This document shows, piece by piece, positions 54,078-64,000 of a DNA stretch of 64,000 bases. The notes under the pieces are model-generated. The model did not search any database. It was not told the DNA's origin and worked only from the letters and a program-made list of their open reading frames with translations. Within the stretch, counting starts at the first letter, position 1. Every line of letters begins with the position of its first letter. The position numbers were made by a program, and so were the translations under genes. Origin of the DNA: Mycobacterium sp. NBC_00419. GTDB taxonomy: Bacteria > Actinomycetota > Actinomycetes > Mycobacteriales > Mycobacteriaceae. The stretch spans positions 3,348,001 to 3,412,000 of the forward strand of contig NZ_CP107931.1 of assembly GCF_036023875.1 (NCBI RefSeq), given 5' to 3'.

Positions 54078-54855
54078 ATGCCCAGGCAGACCAGAACCGC
54101 GTCAGCTGGGCTCCGATCGCCGCGAGACCACCGGGAACGCCAGAGACGTCGAAGACTCCGTACACCAGGGAGAAGAACCACCGGTTCGGCCCGGGTGCCA
54201 GCAAGACCACCAGCAGGATCAAGAACCCGAACTGCTTGGCCGGTGCCACCGCCCGCTGCGTCTCGGGGCTCAGATGCGGCTCCAGGGCGCCGTAGCCGTC
54301 CAGCCCGGGGATCGGCAGGAGGTTCAGCAGCAACGCCGTGATCTGCAGAAACCCCAGGAATGCGACGGCTGACCAGAACACGCCGTGGTCGGGGTCGTAG
54401 AACAGCCGGGTGGCGGCCAGCAGCAGCACCCCGAGCACCAGGTTGGCGAACGGGCCGGCGAGGCTGACGATCGTGCGTTGCCGGGGCGTCATCAGCCCGG
54501 TACGGACGTACACCGCTCCGCCCGGCAGTCCGATCCCGCCCAACGCGATGAACAGCAGCGGAAGGCCGATCGACAGCAGCGGGCTGGAGTACTTCAGCGG
54601 GTTGAGCGTGAGATACCCACGCACCGCGACGTCGTGGTCGCCGAACCGCCACGCGGTATAGGCGTGCCCGAACTCATGCAGGCACAGCGAGACCACCCAG
54701 CCTGCGATGACGAAGATGACGACCCCGGCGTAGGCCATCGGCCGCACGGTGTCCGCGGCGAGCCATGCCAGCACCCCGCCCAGCACGGTGACGGCGACGA
54801 TGACCAGGAAGATCGGGCTCGGACGCACGGACTGATGCAGGGGGCGGACACTCAC
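54076..54855 (-). CDS. Site-2-protease-like M50 metallopeptidase (Rv0359-like)
   Basis: 259 residues, GTG at 54855. HEFGH at residues 60-64 supplies zinc ligands and the catalytic Glu, with NLLPIPGLDGYGALE giving the third-ligand Asp. Five to six hydrophobic segments fit an intramembrane protease. Related to Rv0359. Its substrate, if any, is not known; no anti-sigma gene is beside it. Confidence 0.85.
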   Translation of the reverse strand: MSVRPLHQSVRPSPIFLVIVAVTVLGGVLAWLAADTVRPMAYAGVVIFVIAGWVVSLCLHEFGHAYTAWRFGDHDVAVRGYLTLNPLKYSSPLLSIGLPLLFIALGGIGLPGGAVYVRTGLMTPRQRTIVSLAGPFANLVLGVLLLAATRLFYDPDHGVFWSAVAFLGFLQITALLLNLLPIPGLDGYGALEPHLSPETQRAVAPAKQFGFLILLVVLLAPGPNRWFFSLVYGVFDVSGVPGGLAAIGAQLTRFWSAWA

Positions 54856-54864
54856 GCCACGAAG

Positions 54865-58068
<3,204 letters not shown>

Positions 58069-58087
58069 CATCTGTCACCATGACGGC

Positions 58088-58771
58088 GTGATCGAACATC
58101 GCTCCAGGACGCTCAAGGCACTGACAACCCCGCGGGCCGCCGCCCTGGCCGGAGTGCTGTTCGCCCTGCTGTTCGGCGCGGTGCTCATCCTGATCCGGAC
58201 GTCGCTGCCCGAAGGCGGCTCGCCGGGATCGCAGTGGCTCGACACCGGTAGCGCCAAGATGAACGTCGCGGCCAAGCTCATGCCGTTCGCCGGGATCAGC
58301 TTCCTGTGGTTCATCGGCGTGATCCGCGACGGGTTCGGGCGCTATGAGGACAGGTTTTTCTCCACGGTGTTCCTGGGCAGCGGGCTGCTGTTCCTGGCCA
58401 TGATGTTCGCGACCTCGGCGGTCGGAGCCGGTCTTGCCGGCAGCAACCTCGCGGTCGCGGGTACCGAGATCAACACCGACGTCGCGCTCTTCGGTCAGAT
58501 GACGGTGCTGGCGCTGTCGAAGACGTACGCAGTGAAGATGGCCGCCGTCTTCATGATGTCGCTGGCGACCATCTGGTTGCGCACCGACTTGATGCCGAAG
58601 TGGCTCGTGGGGCTGACTTACCTTGCGGCCGTGGGCATCCTGGTGGCCAGCGACCTGAACATGTGGATCGTGATGGCGTTCCCGGTCTGGGTTCTCATCG
58701 TGAGCGTGCTACTGCTCACCCGCGCAGGGGTTTTCGAGCGGCATCGCGACGAGTACTGGGAGCATGGCTAG
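58088..58771 (+). CDS. Multi-pass membrane protein
   Basis: 227 residues, GTG at 58088. Several hydrophobic segments (LAGVLFALLFGAVLILIRT, KLMPFAGISFLWFIGVI, FLGSGLLFLAMMFATSAVGAGLAG, AVKMAAVFMMSLATIWL and NMWIVMAFPVWVLIVSVLLL). The family is not recognised; many mycobacterial membrane proteins of this size lack a function. Downstream of the thioesterase with 19 bp between. Confidence 0.7.
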   Translation: MIEHRSRTLKALTTPRAAALAGVLFALLFGAVLILIRTSLPEGGSPGSQWLDTGSAKMNVAAKLMPFAGISFLWFIGVIRDGFGRYEDRFFSTVFLGSGLLFLAMMFATSAVGAGLAGSNLAVAGTEINTDVALFGQMTVLALSKTYAVKMAAVFMMSLATIWLRTDLMPKWLVGLTYLAAVGILVASDLNMWIVMAFPVWVLIVSVLLLTRAGVFERHRDEYWEHG

Positions 58772-58801
58772 CCGTACCGAGCACATCGTGCCGCCGAGCG
58801 G

Positions 58802-59890
58802 TCATGGCGCGAGGAAGGTGATCGGTTCGGCTGGGGCGAAGTCGGCGTCGACATTGCCGATGATCGCATCGTTGTTCTCGACAGAGACGGCACGCACTCC
58901 TGACCCGGGCGCAAAGTTCAGCTGATTCAAGTTCGCCCAGACGATGTTGGGGCTCAACGTGGATTCGAAGTAGTACACCTTGGTGGTCGCATCGGAGACC
59001 GACCGCCAATACGTCGGGGACAGGTTGGGGTGCGCGGCGTCGGACACACCCCAGGGCACCGATACGTTGCGCATCACGCTGAAGACGCCAGCCACGGCCT
59101 TGCGATCATCGGTGGTCTGCGGCAGCTGGCTCAGGTAGTAGGACGCGCGCACAAATCGATCCTCCGAGCGGATGGACCCCGGCAGCTCGCTGTTGGGATC
59201 CCTGTTCTTCCACTGCGCGGCGAGCGCGAGCTGCTTGTCATAGGTCGGACTGTTGGTCATGACCTGGTACTGGCGGCCGTGGTGAACCACGACCTTGCCG
59301 TTGAGGTATTCGAAGATCGCCGAATCGCCGCTGGCATCGGAGACGGCCAGGTGCACGGTCGGTTTGCCGATCTTGTTGGGGCCGAAGTCGACCGGGACGA
59401 TGTAGATCGACGGGTTACTGAAGGCGTCGACCACTTCGTTGACGGTAGAGAAACTGGTCAGGACGTACTGCACCCATCCGCCGAACGAGAGCCGCGGCCG
59501 GTTGTCGGTCGGTGCGGGGCCGAAGTCGGCTTCGGACAGGTACAGCAGGTTGGCCACCAGCCCGGTTTCGTTCATGCCGTCGAAGACCCCGTTGACCGGT
59601 CCGCCCGGATTCGCCGCACCGGCGACGACGACCGCGCCGTACTTGCTCGTCCACGACAGGGAGTTGACACCGCCGGAACCGTCCTGGGTGAGGCCTTCCG
59701 GAATGACGTAGAGGTGAGCGTCGAACGAGTACGGCCAGTCCATCGACCTTCCGGTGATGACCGCACCGTTGGGGCCCAGCCAAGTGACGCGTGTGCATGC
59801 GCCCGCCCCCGGCGCGGTGGCCAGCAGGCACACGGCCGCGACGAGCGGGGCCAGAATGCGGGTCCAAGTGCGATGTCTCATGTGATCCAT
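58802..59890 (-). CDS. Secreted Ntn-hydrolase (choloylglycine-hydrolase/penicillin-V-acylase-like)
   Basis: 362 residues, ATG at 59890. Signal peptide ends AGA before Cys32 (CTRVTW), which would be the new N-terminal nucleophile; Arg34 and GRSMDWPYSFDAH match the cholylglycine hydrolase pattern. NYxMTNSPTYDKQL supplies the later Asn/Asp loop. Such enzymes cleave amide bonds in bile salts, penicillin V or N-acyl-homoserine lactones; substrate here unknown. Upstream gene is IclR on the same strand with 40 bp between. Confidence 0.82.
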   Translation of the reverse strand: MDHMRHRTWTRILAPLVAAVCLLATAPGAGACTRVTWLGPNGAVITGRSMDWPYSFDAHLYVIPEGLTQDGSGGVNSLSWTSKYGAVVVAGAANPGGPVNGVFDGMNETGLVANLLYLSEADFGPAPTDNRPRLSFGGWVQYVLTSFSTVNEVVDAFSNPSIYIVPVDFGPNKIGKPTVHLAVSDASGDSAIFEYLNGKVVVHHGRQYQVMTNSPTYDKQLALAAQWKNRDPNSELPGSIRSEDRFVRASYYLSQLPQTTDDRKAVAGVFSVMRNVSVPWGVSDAAHPNLSPTYWRSVSDATTKVYYFESTLSPNIVWANLNQLNFAPGSGVRAVSVENNDAIIGNVDADFAPAEPITFLAP

Positions 59891-59930
59891 TTCTGCTCGT
59901 GCGCCGGCTCCGGGGCGGGGCCGAACGATA

Positions 59931-60719
59931 CTAAGGGGTGAAGGTGGCGCCGGGCCGCGTCTCGATCGACGTCAGCTCAGCAGCCAACGCTGTTTTCGCG
60001 GCCATCACGTCGATCTGGGGATTGAACCGGGCAAGCGCCTCGATGGCCACGCCGAGCTTCTGCCGCATTCGGCGGGTGGGGATGACGACCCCGATCGCCT
60101 GCAGCCCCCCAATGGGCGCGTTGATCGCCGTGGCCAGTGCGCAGACTCCGGTGCGGTGTTCTTCGGCATCGATGGCCACGTTCAGCCGCCTGATGGTCTC
60201 CAGTTGGTTCACTAGTTCGTCGCGATCGGTGACGGTGGCCGGGGTAAACCGGGGCATCGGCCCCTGCAGGAGACTGTGCAGAGAACTGTCTGTGATCCGC
60301 GACAACAGCGCTTTTCCTAAACCGTTGGCGTGCAACGGAAAACGCTTGCCGATGCTTGCGGTTCCGCCGAGCGGCTCCGGCCCGCTCACCCCGTCGACGA
60401 TGACGGCGTTGTGGCCACCGACGACGGCCAGCTCGGTGTTCTCACCCAACGCGCGTGAGAGGGCGATCAGGTGGCTCCGATTCGCGGACACCAGGCGCAG
60501 GTGTGCATCGATCCCGAAGTTGAGCAGTCCGGGGCCGAGCGTGTAGCAGGTGCGTGCCGCCACACGCGTCACGTACTGCTCGCGTTCGAGGGCCTGCAGG
60601 ATGCGGTGAACGCTGGAGCGTGAGAGCCCGGTGCGGGTGGCCAGGTCGGTCACGGTCAGCGGACCCCGGCCCTTGGAGATGACGTCCAGAACCACAGTGA
60701 CACGCCGCAGGTCCGGCAT
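59931..60719 (-). CDS. IclR-family transcriptional regulator
   Basis: 262 residues, ATG at 60719. Winged-helix DNA-binding part LRRVTVVLDVISKGRGPLTVTDLATRTGLSRSSVHRILQALEREQYVTR, then ligand-binding GAF-like part with FPLHANGLGKALLSR. IclR regulators usually control catabolic genes near them; its likely targets are the adjacent hydrolase gene or the divergent TetR gene. Confidence 0.88.
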   Translation of the reverse strand: MPDLRRVTVVLDVISKGRGPLTVTDLATRTGLSRSSVHRILQALEREQYVTRVAARTCYTLGPGLLNFGIDAHLRLVSANRSHLIALSRALGENTELAVVGGHNAVIVDGVSGPEPLGGTASIGKRFPLHANGLGKALLSRITDSSLHSLLQGPMPRFTPATVTDRDELVNQLETIRRLNVAIDAEEHRTGVCALATAINAPIGGLQAIGVVIPTRRMRQKLGVAIEALARFNPQIDVMAAKTALAAELTSIETRPGATFTP

Positions 60720-60779
60720 GGTCGGCTCCCTTCACTGCCCGCGGTCGGCACCGCAGGGGTCGTATTGCGCTTCGCGGAC

Positions 60780-60803
60780 CAGACGAACTGGTTCGTTCGT
60801 CTG
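60780..60803. promoter_or_regulatory. Palindromic operator between IclR and TetR genes
   Basis: CAGACGAAC and GTTCGTCTG are perfect 9-base arms with a 6-base centre. A related half-site TTCGTCTG recurs at 60828-60835, with an imperfect partner CGGACGGA at 60816. The sites sit just upstream of the TetR gene (GTG at 60850), so autoregulation by that TetR is likely; IclR could also bind here. Confidence 0.6.
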
Positions 60804-60849
60804 ACTATAGCGTACCGGACGGACTATTTCGTCTGGCTATGATCGGGGA

Positions 60850-61419
60850 GTGCGGAACGCGACAGAGCTGCGGAATGAGATCTTGGCCGCGGCTCGCGCT
60901 GAGTTCGCCCAGCACGGGCTGGCCGGCGCCCGTATCGACCGGATCGCCAAGGCCGCGCCCGCCAGCAAGGAACGCCTCTACGCGCATTTCGGCGACAAAG
61001 AGACCCTGTTTCGTGCAGTGGTCGCCCGCGACACGGCCGAGTTCTTCCAAGCGGTGACGCTGCGCCCTGATGCTGTCGCCGAGTTCGTCGGCGAGATCTA
61101 CGACCTGGCCCGCGAACAACCCGAGCATGTGCGGATGAACAACTGGGCACGCCTGGAAGGGGTCGTCCTCGACGAACCGCAGGCCGATGGTCACTCCGTC
61201 GTCGACGACACTGTCGAGGCACTCCGCGTCGCCCAGGACAGGGGTTACGTCGATCCGGTGTGGCAGCCGTTCGATCTTCTGATGTTGTTGTTCGGGATCG
61301 GACTGGCCTGGGCGCATTCACCCGATCCCAACGCCGTGTCCGACGATCCGGCCGTAGTGGCGCGCCGCCGTGCGGCCGCGGTGGAGGCCGCTGCCCGCGT
61401 CATCGCCGTACGAGCGTGA
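60850..61419 (+). CDS. TetR-family transcriptional regulator
   Basis: 189 residues, GTG at 60850. DNA-binding part: RNEILAAARAEFAQHGLAGARIDRIAKAAPASKERLYAHFGDKETLFRAVV (residues 8-58). The ligand half has EQPEHVRMNNWARLEGVVLDEPQADGHSVV and a Trp-rich core. Typical small TetR. Operator candidates lie directly upstream (60780-60835). Confidence 0.86.
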   Translation: MRNATELRNEILAAARAEFAQHGLAGARIDRIAKAAPASKERLYAHFGDKETLFRAVVARDTAEFFQAVTLRPDAVAEFVGEIYDLAREQPEHVRMNNWARLEGVVLDEPQADGHSVVDDTVEALRVAQDRGYVDPVWQPFDLLMLLFGIGLAWAHSPDPNAVSDDPAVVARRRAAAVEAAARVIAVRA

Positions 61420-61950
61420 TCGGTGATCGGGCAGTAGCTGCCGGCCGATCGGGAACCGTTGCCCCGTCCCGATTCTCGGGACAGTAAAACAGCGCACTCC
61501 CGAGCGCCGTCGGGGACGTGTTCCGACGATGCCCGGCCGACGCCACAAGGCCGGCCCCGATGCCGCCAGTACCAACGATGCGAGGCGATACCGTGGTGCG
61601 CCCAGCCGCGGTGTAAGTCCAGCTCACCGCGCAAATCCGGTGCGCTAGGCCGCCGTCGCCTTCCATCACGGCATGGCGGCGCCGAGAGCGACGCCCGTCG
61701 GTGCCAGGCGCCCTGTCTCCACGATGCGCGACGACGTCGGCCGGCCGGGGCGGAACACCGAGTGGCCCCCGAATCCGGGCGTCCACAACCGATTCGACGG
61801 CATCGGGTTGAGTGTTTTCAGATAGCTTGCTGCCGTTAGGAATTAAAGCCAACGAGGGCAGCCAGACGCCTCACCGGCGGCGTGAATGGCAATGCCGACA
61901 CGCGGTCTGTCGGGAAGTCCATGCCAACTCGACATCGAGGAGGAACTGCC
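61420..61950 (+). other. Intergenic/leader region before the secreted GH18 gene
   Basis: 531 bases without a supported gene. Open frames on both strands are short and show no domain or coding-type bias. No known riboswitch class (such as the c-di-AMP type upstream of some wall-hydrolase genes) was recognised. GAGGAGGAAC at 61937-61946 is the ribosome site of the next gene. Confidence 0.5.
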
Positions 61951-64000
61951 GTGGGAACTCACTCGTCGTCGCCCAGAACGGCCGTCCACCGGCACGCACA
62001 GGCGAATAGCGGGCGCCACCGCAAGCGGTCGCAGCGCCGAATCGAGCCCTACTCGTGGCTGGGCGCCGGGGCAGTCGCCCTAGGCATGGGTGCCGCGCTG
62101 GCCTACGGATCCGGCGTGGCCCACGCCGACGACGGATCTTCTGCTGGCAGTGCAGCTTCGCCGAACGCGCAGTCGCCGACCAAAGGCGGGGCGACCGCCC
62201 AGCCTGCGGGCCGTGCCGCCAAATCTTCGGGTTCGGCTAAGCGCACACCGTCGGTGGGGACGACGAAGACTGCGACCACACCGGCAGTCGCCGCGACGAC
62301 GGTGCGGTCCGCCTCCGCGGTGAACTCCGCCGGAGCCGCAGTCGCGTCGAACGGCGTAGCGACGACCACAACCGCCTACGAGGCTTCCGGCGTGTACACC
62401 GGCGGTCAGGTGGTGACTGTGAACGGGGTGACCTACCGAGCGAACTGGTGGACCAGCGGCGCGGATCCGACGACCAACAACGGCGCCGCCGGTTCCGGTC
62501 AGCCCTGGACCGTCGTGTCCTCGGGTTCCGGCACGACGGGTTCGGGCGCGACGGGTTCCGGCACGACGGGTTCGGGCACTACCGGTACGTACGAAGCTGG
62601 TTCGGTGTACACCTCTGGAGCCGTGGTGACCGTGGATGGTGTTACCTACGAAGCTAATTGGTGGACCAGTGGCGCCGATCCGGCGACCCATAGTGGTGCT
62701 GTCGGATCCGGTCAGCCCTGGACCGTCGTCTCCTCGGGCACGACCGGTTCCGGCACGACTGGTTCCGGAACGAGTAGCTCCGGCACGAGTGGCACGGGCA
62801 CGACGAATTCCAGCGGAGTCGTGACCTACTCGGCCGGCTCGGTGTACACCGCGGGAGCGCTTGTGACCGCGAACGGGATTACCTACCAGGCCAACTGGTG
62901 GACCAGCGGCGCCGATCCGGCGACCAACAGCGGTGCCGTCGGATCCGGTCAGGCATGGACTCTCGTCGGACCGACTGCCACGGCAGCGCCGTCAGCTCCC
63001 GTCAACCTTGCCGTGTCGAGCGTCAGCGCGAACGCGGTGTCCCTGTCGTGGAGCAACGGCGGTGGATACGCGGCGAGCTACGACGTCTTCCAAGACGGAC
63101 TCAAGACAGCGACGGTCGCGGGCACCTCAGCGTTCGTCAGCGGACTGACGCCCTCGACCGCATATATGTTCACTGTCGCAGCGGTCAACTCCTACGGGGC
63201 GTCTGCGCAGAGTTCCCCACTGTCGGTGACGACCTCGGCCCAGGGCTCGACCGCCGGGTATTACTTCTCGCCGTACGTCGACATGTCGCTCACCGTCGGC
63301 CAGAACGTCGTGTCGATGGCACAGCAGGCCGGCCTGGACCACGTCACACTGGCCTTCCTGCAGAGCAGCGGTTCGGGAAACATCGGGTGGGGTGGTAGCG
63401 GATCAATCGCCAACGACCAGCTGTCCAACGGAACCTCGATCAAAACCGTTGTGCAGCAATTGCAGAGCAACAACGTCGACGTGACGATCTCTTTGGGCGG
63501 TGCGGTCGGGGTGGACCCGGCTGTGGCAGCGACGTCGGCACGTCAACTGCAGAGCCAATTGCAGTCGGTCATCGACCGCTACGGCGTCAACTCCCTGGAT
63601 TTCGATGTCGAGGGATCGGCGACGGCCAACGCGGCAGCCAATCAGATTCGCGGCCAAGCCATCGCCGCCCTGCAGGCTGCAAACCCCGGACTGAGGATCA
63701 GCTTCACGCTGCCCGTTCTCCCTACCGGGCTCACCCAGGATGGTCTCAGCGTCCTCGCGGCGGCGACGACCGCCGGGGCCCACGTCGACATCGTCAACAT
63801 CATGGCCATGGACTACGGCTCGGCCGTCGACAATGGCGGTGACATGGGGCTCAGCGCAATCCTGGCGGTCCAGAGCACCGAGGCCCAGCTCGACAAGATC
63901 GGACTGGCCGACACCAAGATCGGGGTGACTCCGATGATCGGCCAGAACGACGTCTCGAGCGAGGTTTTCACCCTTGCCGACGCACGCGAACTGGTGGCGT
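61951..64000 (+). CDS. Secreted GH18-like (chitinase-type) protein with three chitin-binding CBM5/12 modules and FN3, 3' end cut by window
   Basis: GTG at 61951 with GAGGAGG 7 bases upstream; reading frame runs to the window end (683 codons seen). A signal-type segment occurs at about residues 33-59 (WLGAGAVALGMGAALAYGSGVAHA), then an Ala/Thr/Ser-rich linker. Three repeats with YxxGxxVxxxGxxYxANWWTSGADP ... PWTVV follow (CBM5/12 chitin-binding type), joined by Gly/Ser/Thr linkers made from 15-base units at 62524-62583. An FN3 domain (APVNLAVSSVSANAVSLSW) leads to a GH18 barrel with SLDFDVEGS, the DxDxE catalytic motif. It likely binds and cleaves chitin or a related polymer. Confidence 0.85.
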   Translation, partial: MGTHSSSPRTAVHRHAQANSGRHRKRSQRRIEPYSWLGAGAVALGMGAALAYGSGVAHADDGSSAGSAASPNAQSPTKGGATAQPAGRAAKSSGSAKRTPSVGTTKTATTPAVAATTVRSASAVNSAGAAVASNGVATTTTAYEASGVYTGGQVVTVNGVTYRANWWTSGADPTTNNGAAGSGQPWTVVSSGSGTTGSGATGSGTTGSGTTGTYEAGSVYTSGAVVTVDGVTYEANWWTSGADPATHSGAVGSGQPWTVVSSGTTGSGTTGSGTSSSGTSGTGTTNSSGVVTYSAGSVYTAGALVTANGITYQANWWTSGADPATNSGAVGSGQAWTLVGPTATAAPSAPVNLAVSSVSANAVSLSWSNGGGYAASYDVFQDGLKTATVAGTSAFVSGLTPSTAYMFTVAAVNSYGASAQSSPLSVTTSAQGSTAGYYFSPYVDMSLTVGQNVVSMAQQAGLDHVTLAFLQSSGSGNIGWGGSGSIANDQLSNGTSIKTVVQQLQSNNVDVTISLGGAVGVDPAVAATSARQLQSQLQSVIDRYGVNSLDFDVEGSATANAAANQIRGQAIAALQAANPGLRISFTLPVLPTGLTQDGLSVLAAATTAGAHVDIVNIMAMDYGSAVDNGGDMGLSAILAVQSTEAQLDKIGLADTKIGVTPMIGQNDVSSEVFTLADARELVA
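62524..62583 (+). repeat. Tandem 15-base units in the GH18 linker
   Basis: Four tandem 15-base units of the form ggttccggcacgac with minor differences, in the reading frame of the secreted protein, encode Gly-Ser-Gly-Thr-Thr repeats between the first and second chitin-binding modules. A looser set occurs near 62740-62810 between modules two and three. The unit count may vary between strains by slippage. Confidence 0.7.

Overview
The window is high-GC actinobacterial DNA and almost certainly comes from a mycobacterium, most likely a fast-growing, soil-type (Mycolicibacterium-like) species. The reasons are gene content and order: dnaK-grpE-dnaJ-hspR under HspR-type (HAIR) operators, clpB, a TtfA-like MmpL3 accessory protein, pyrE, a SpoU-type methyltransferase, class II fba, a DUF3151 protein and purA occur much as in the M. 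tuberculosis Rv0350-Rv0385 interval. A c-di-GMP enzyme and a MoeY-like protein resemble Rv1354c-Rv1355c. An F420-type luciferase-like oxidoreductase, a WXG100-like protein and Sap-family membrane proteins fit the same group. GTG starts and 4-base stop/start overlaps are frequent. I saw no tRNA, rRNA, IS element, prophage or CRISPR array.

Layout. 1-7.6 kb: cut secreted phosphodiesterase-like protein, an acyl-CoA dehydrogenase, chagasin-like lipoprotein plus SDR, LLM oxidoreductase plus Sap-family protein, MFS transporter, GlcG/HbpS-like protein. 7.7-11 kb: WXG100-like protein facing a lipoprotein and a 740-residue protein of a mycobacterial secreted-type family. 11-15.4 kb: dnaK-grpE-dnaJ-hspR with a sigma-H-like promoter and two HAIR operators. 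15.4-21.9 kb (minus): a run of stop/start-overlapping genes for a small protein, an acetyl-CoA-synthetase-like ligase, E1-alpha, E1-beta and E2 of a 2-oxoacid dehydrogenase, an acyl carrier protein and an aldose-epimerase-like protein. 22-27 kb: flavohemoglobin, second Sap-family protein, Thr-rich membrane protein, deaminase, ABM-like membrane protein, SDR. 27-32.5 kb: clpB (third HAIR), ttfA, SDR, pyrE and a PAS protein.

32.5-39.6 kb: two overlapping TetR genes, a Rossmann-like protein, and a three-gene coupled operon (acyltransferase-like protein, E1-like/nitroreductase fusion, GAF-GGDEF-EAL enzyme) with a long palindrome upstream. 40.2-46.9 kb: RNA methyltransferase, GH76-like hydrolase coupled to an NhaA-DsbA fusion, an exported protein, and an XdhC/CoxG-like pair. 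47-58.8 kb: DedA, fba, small conserved genes, a FUSC protein, a CDF metal exporter with an ArsR-type palindrome, TetR, a site-2-protease-like peptidase, purA and a thioesterase. 58.8-64 kb: an Ntn hydrolase, divergent IclR/TetR regulators around a palindromic operator, and a cut secreted GH18 protein with three chitin-binding modules.

The stretches most worth a second look are the acyltransferase/E1-nitroreductase/c-di-GMP operon with tandem TetRs nearby, the ligase/2-oxoacid-dehydrogenase/ACP operon with a DosR-like box, an orphan promoter-like region at about 53.95 kb, and a repeat that seems to lie inside the coding sequence of two unrelated genes. All functional calls rest on reading the sequence and recalled family knowledge; no database search was run.
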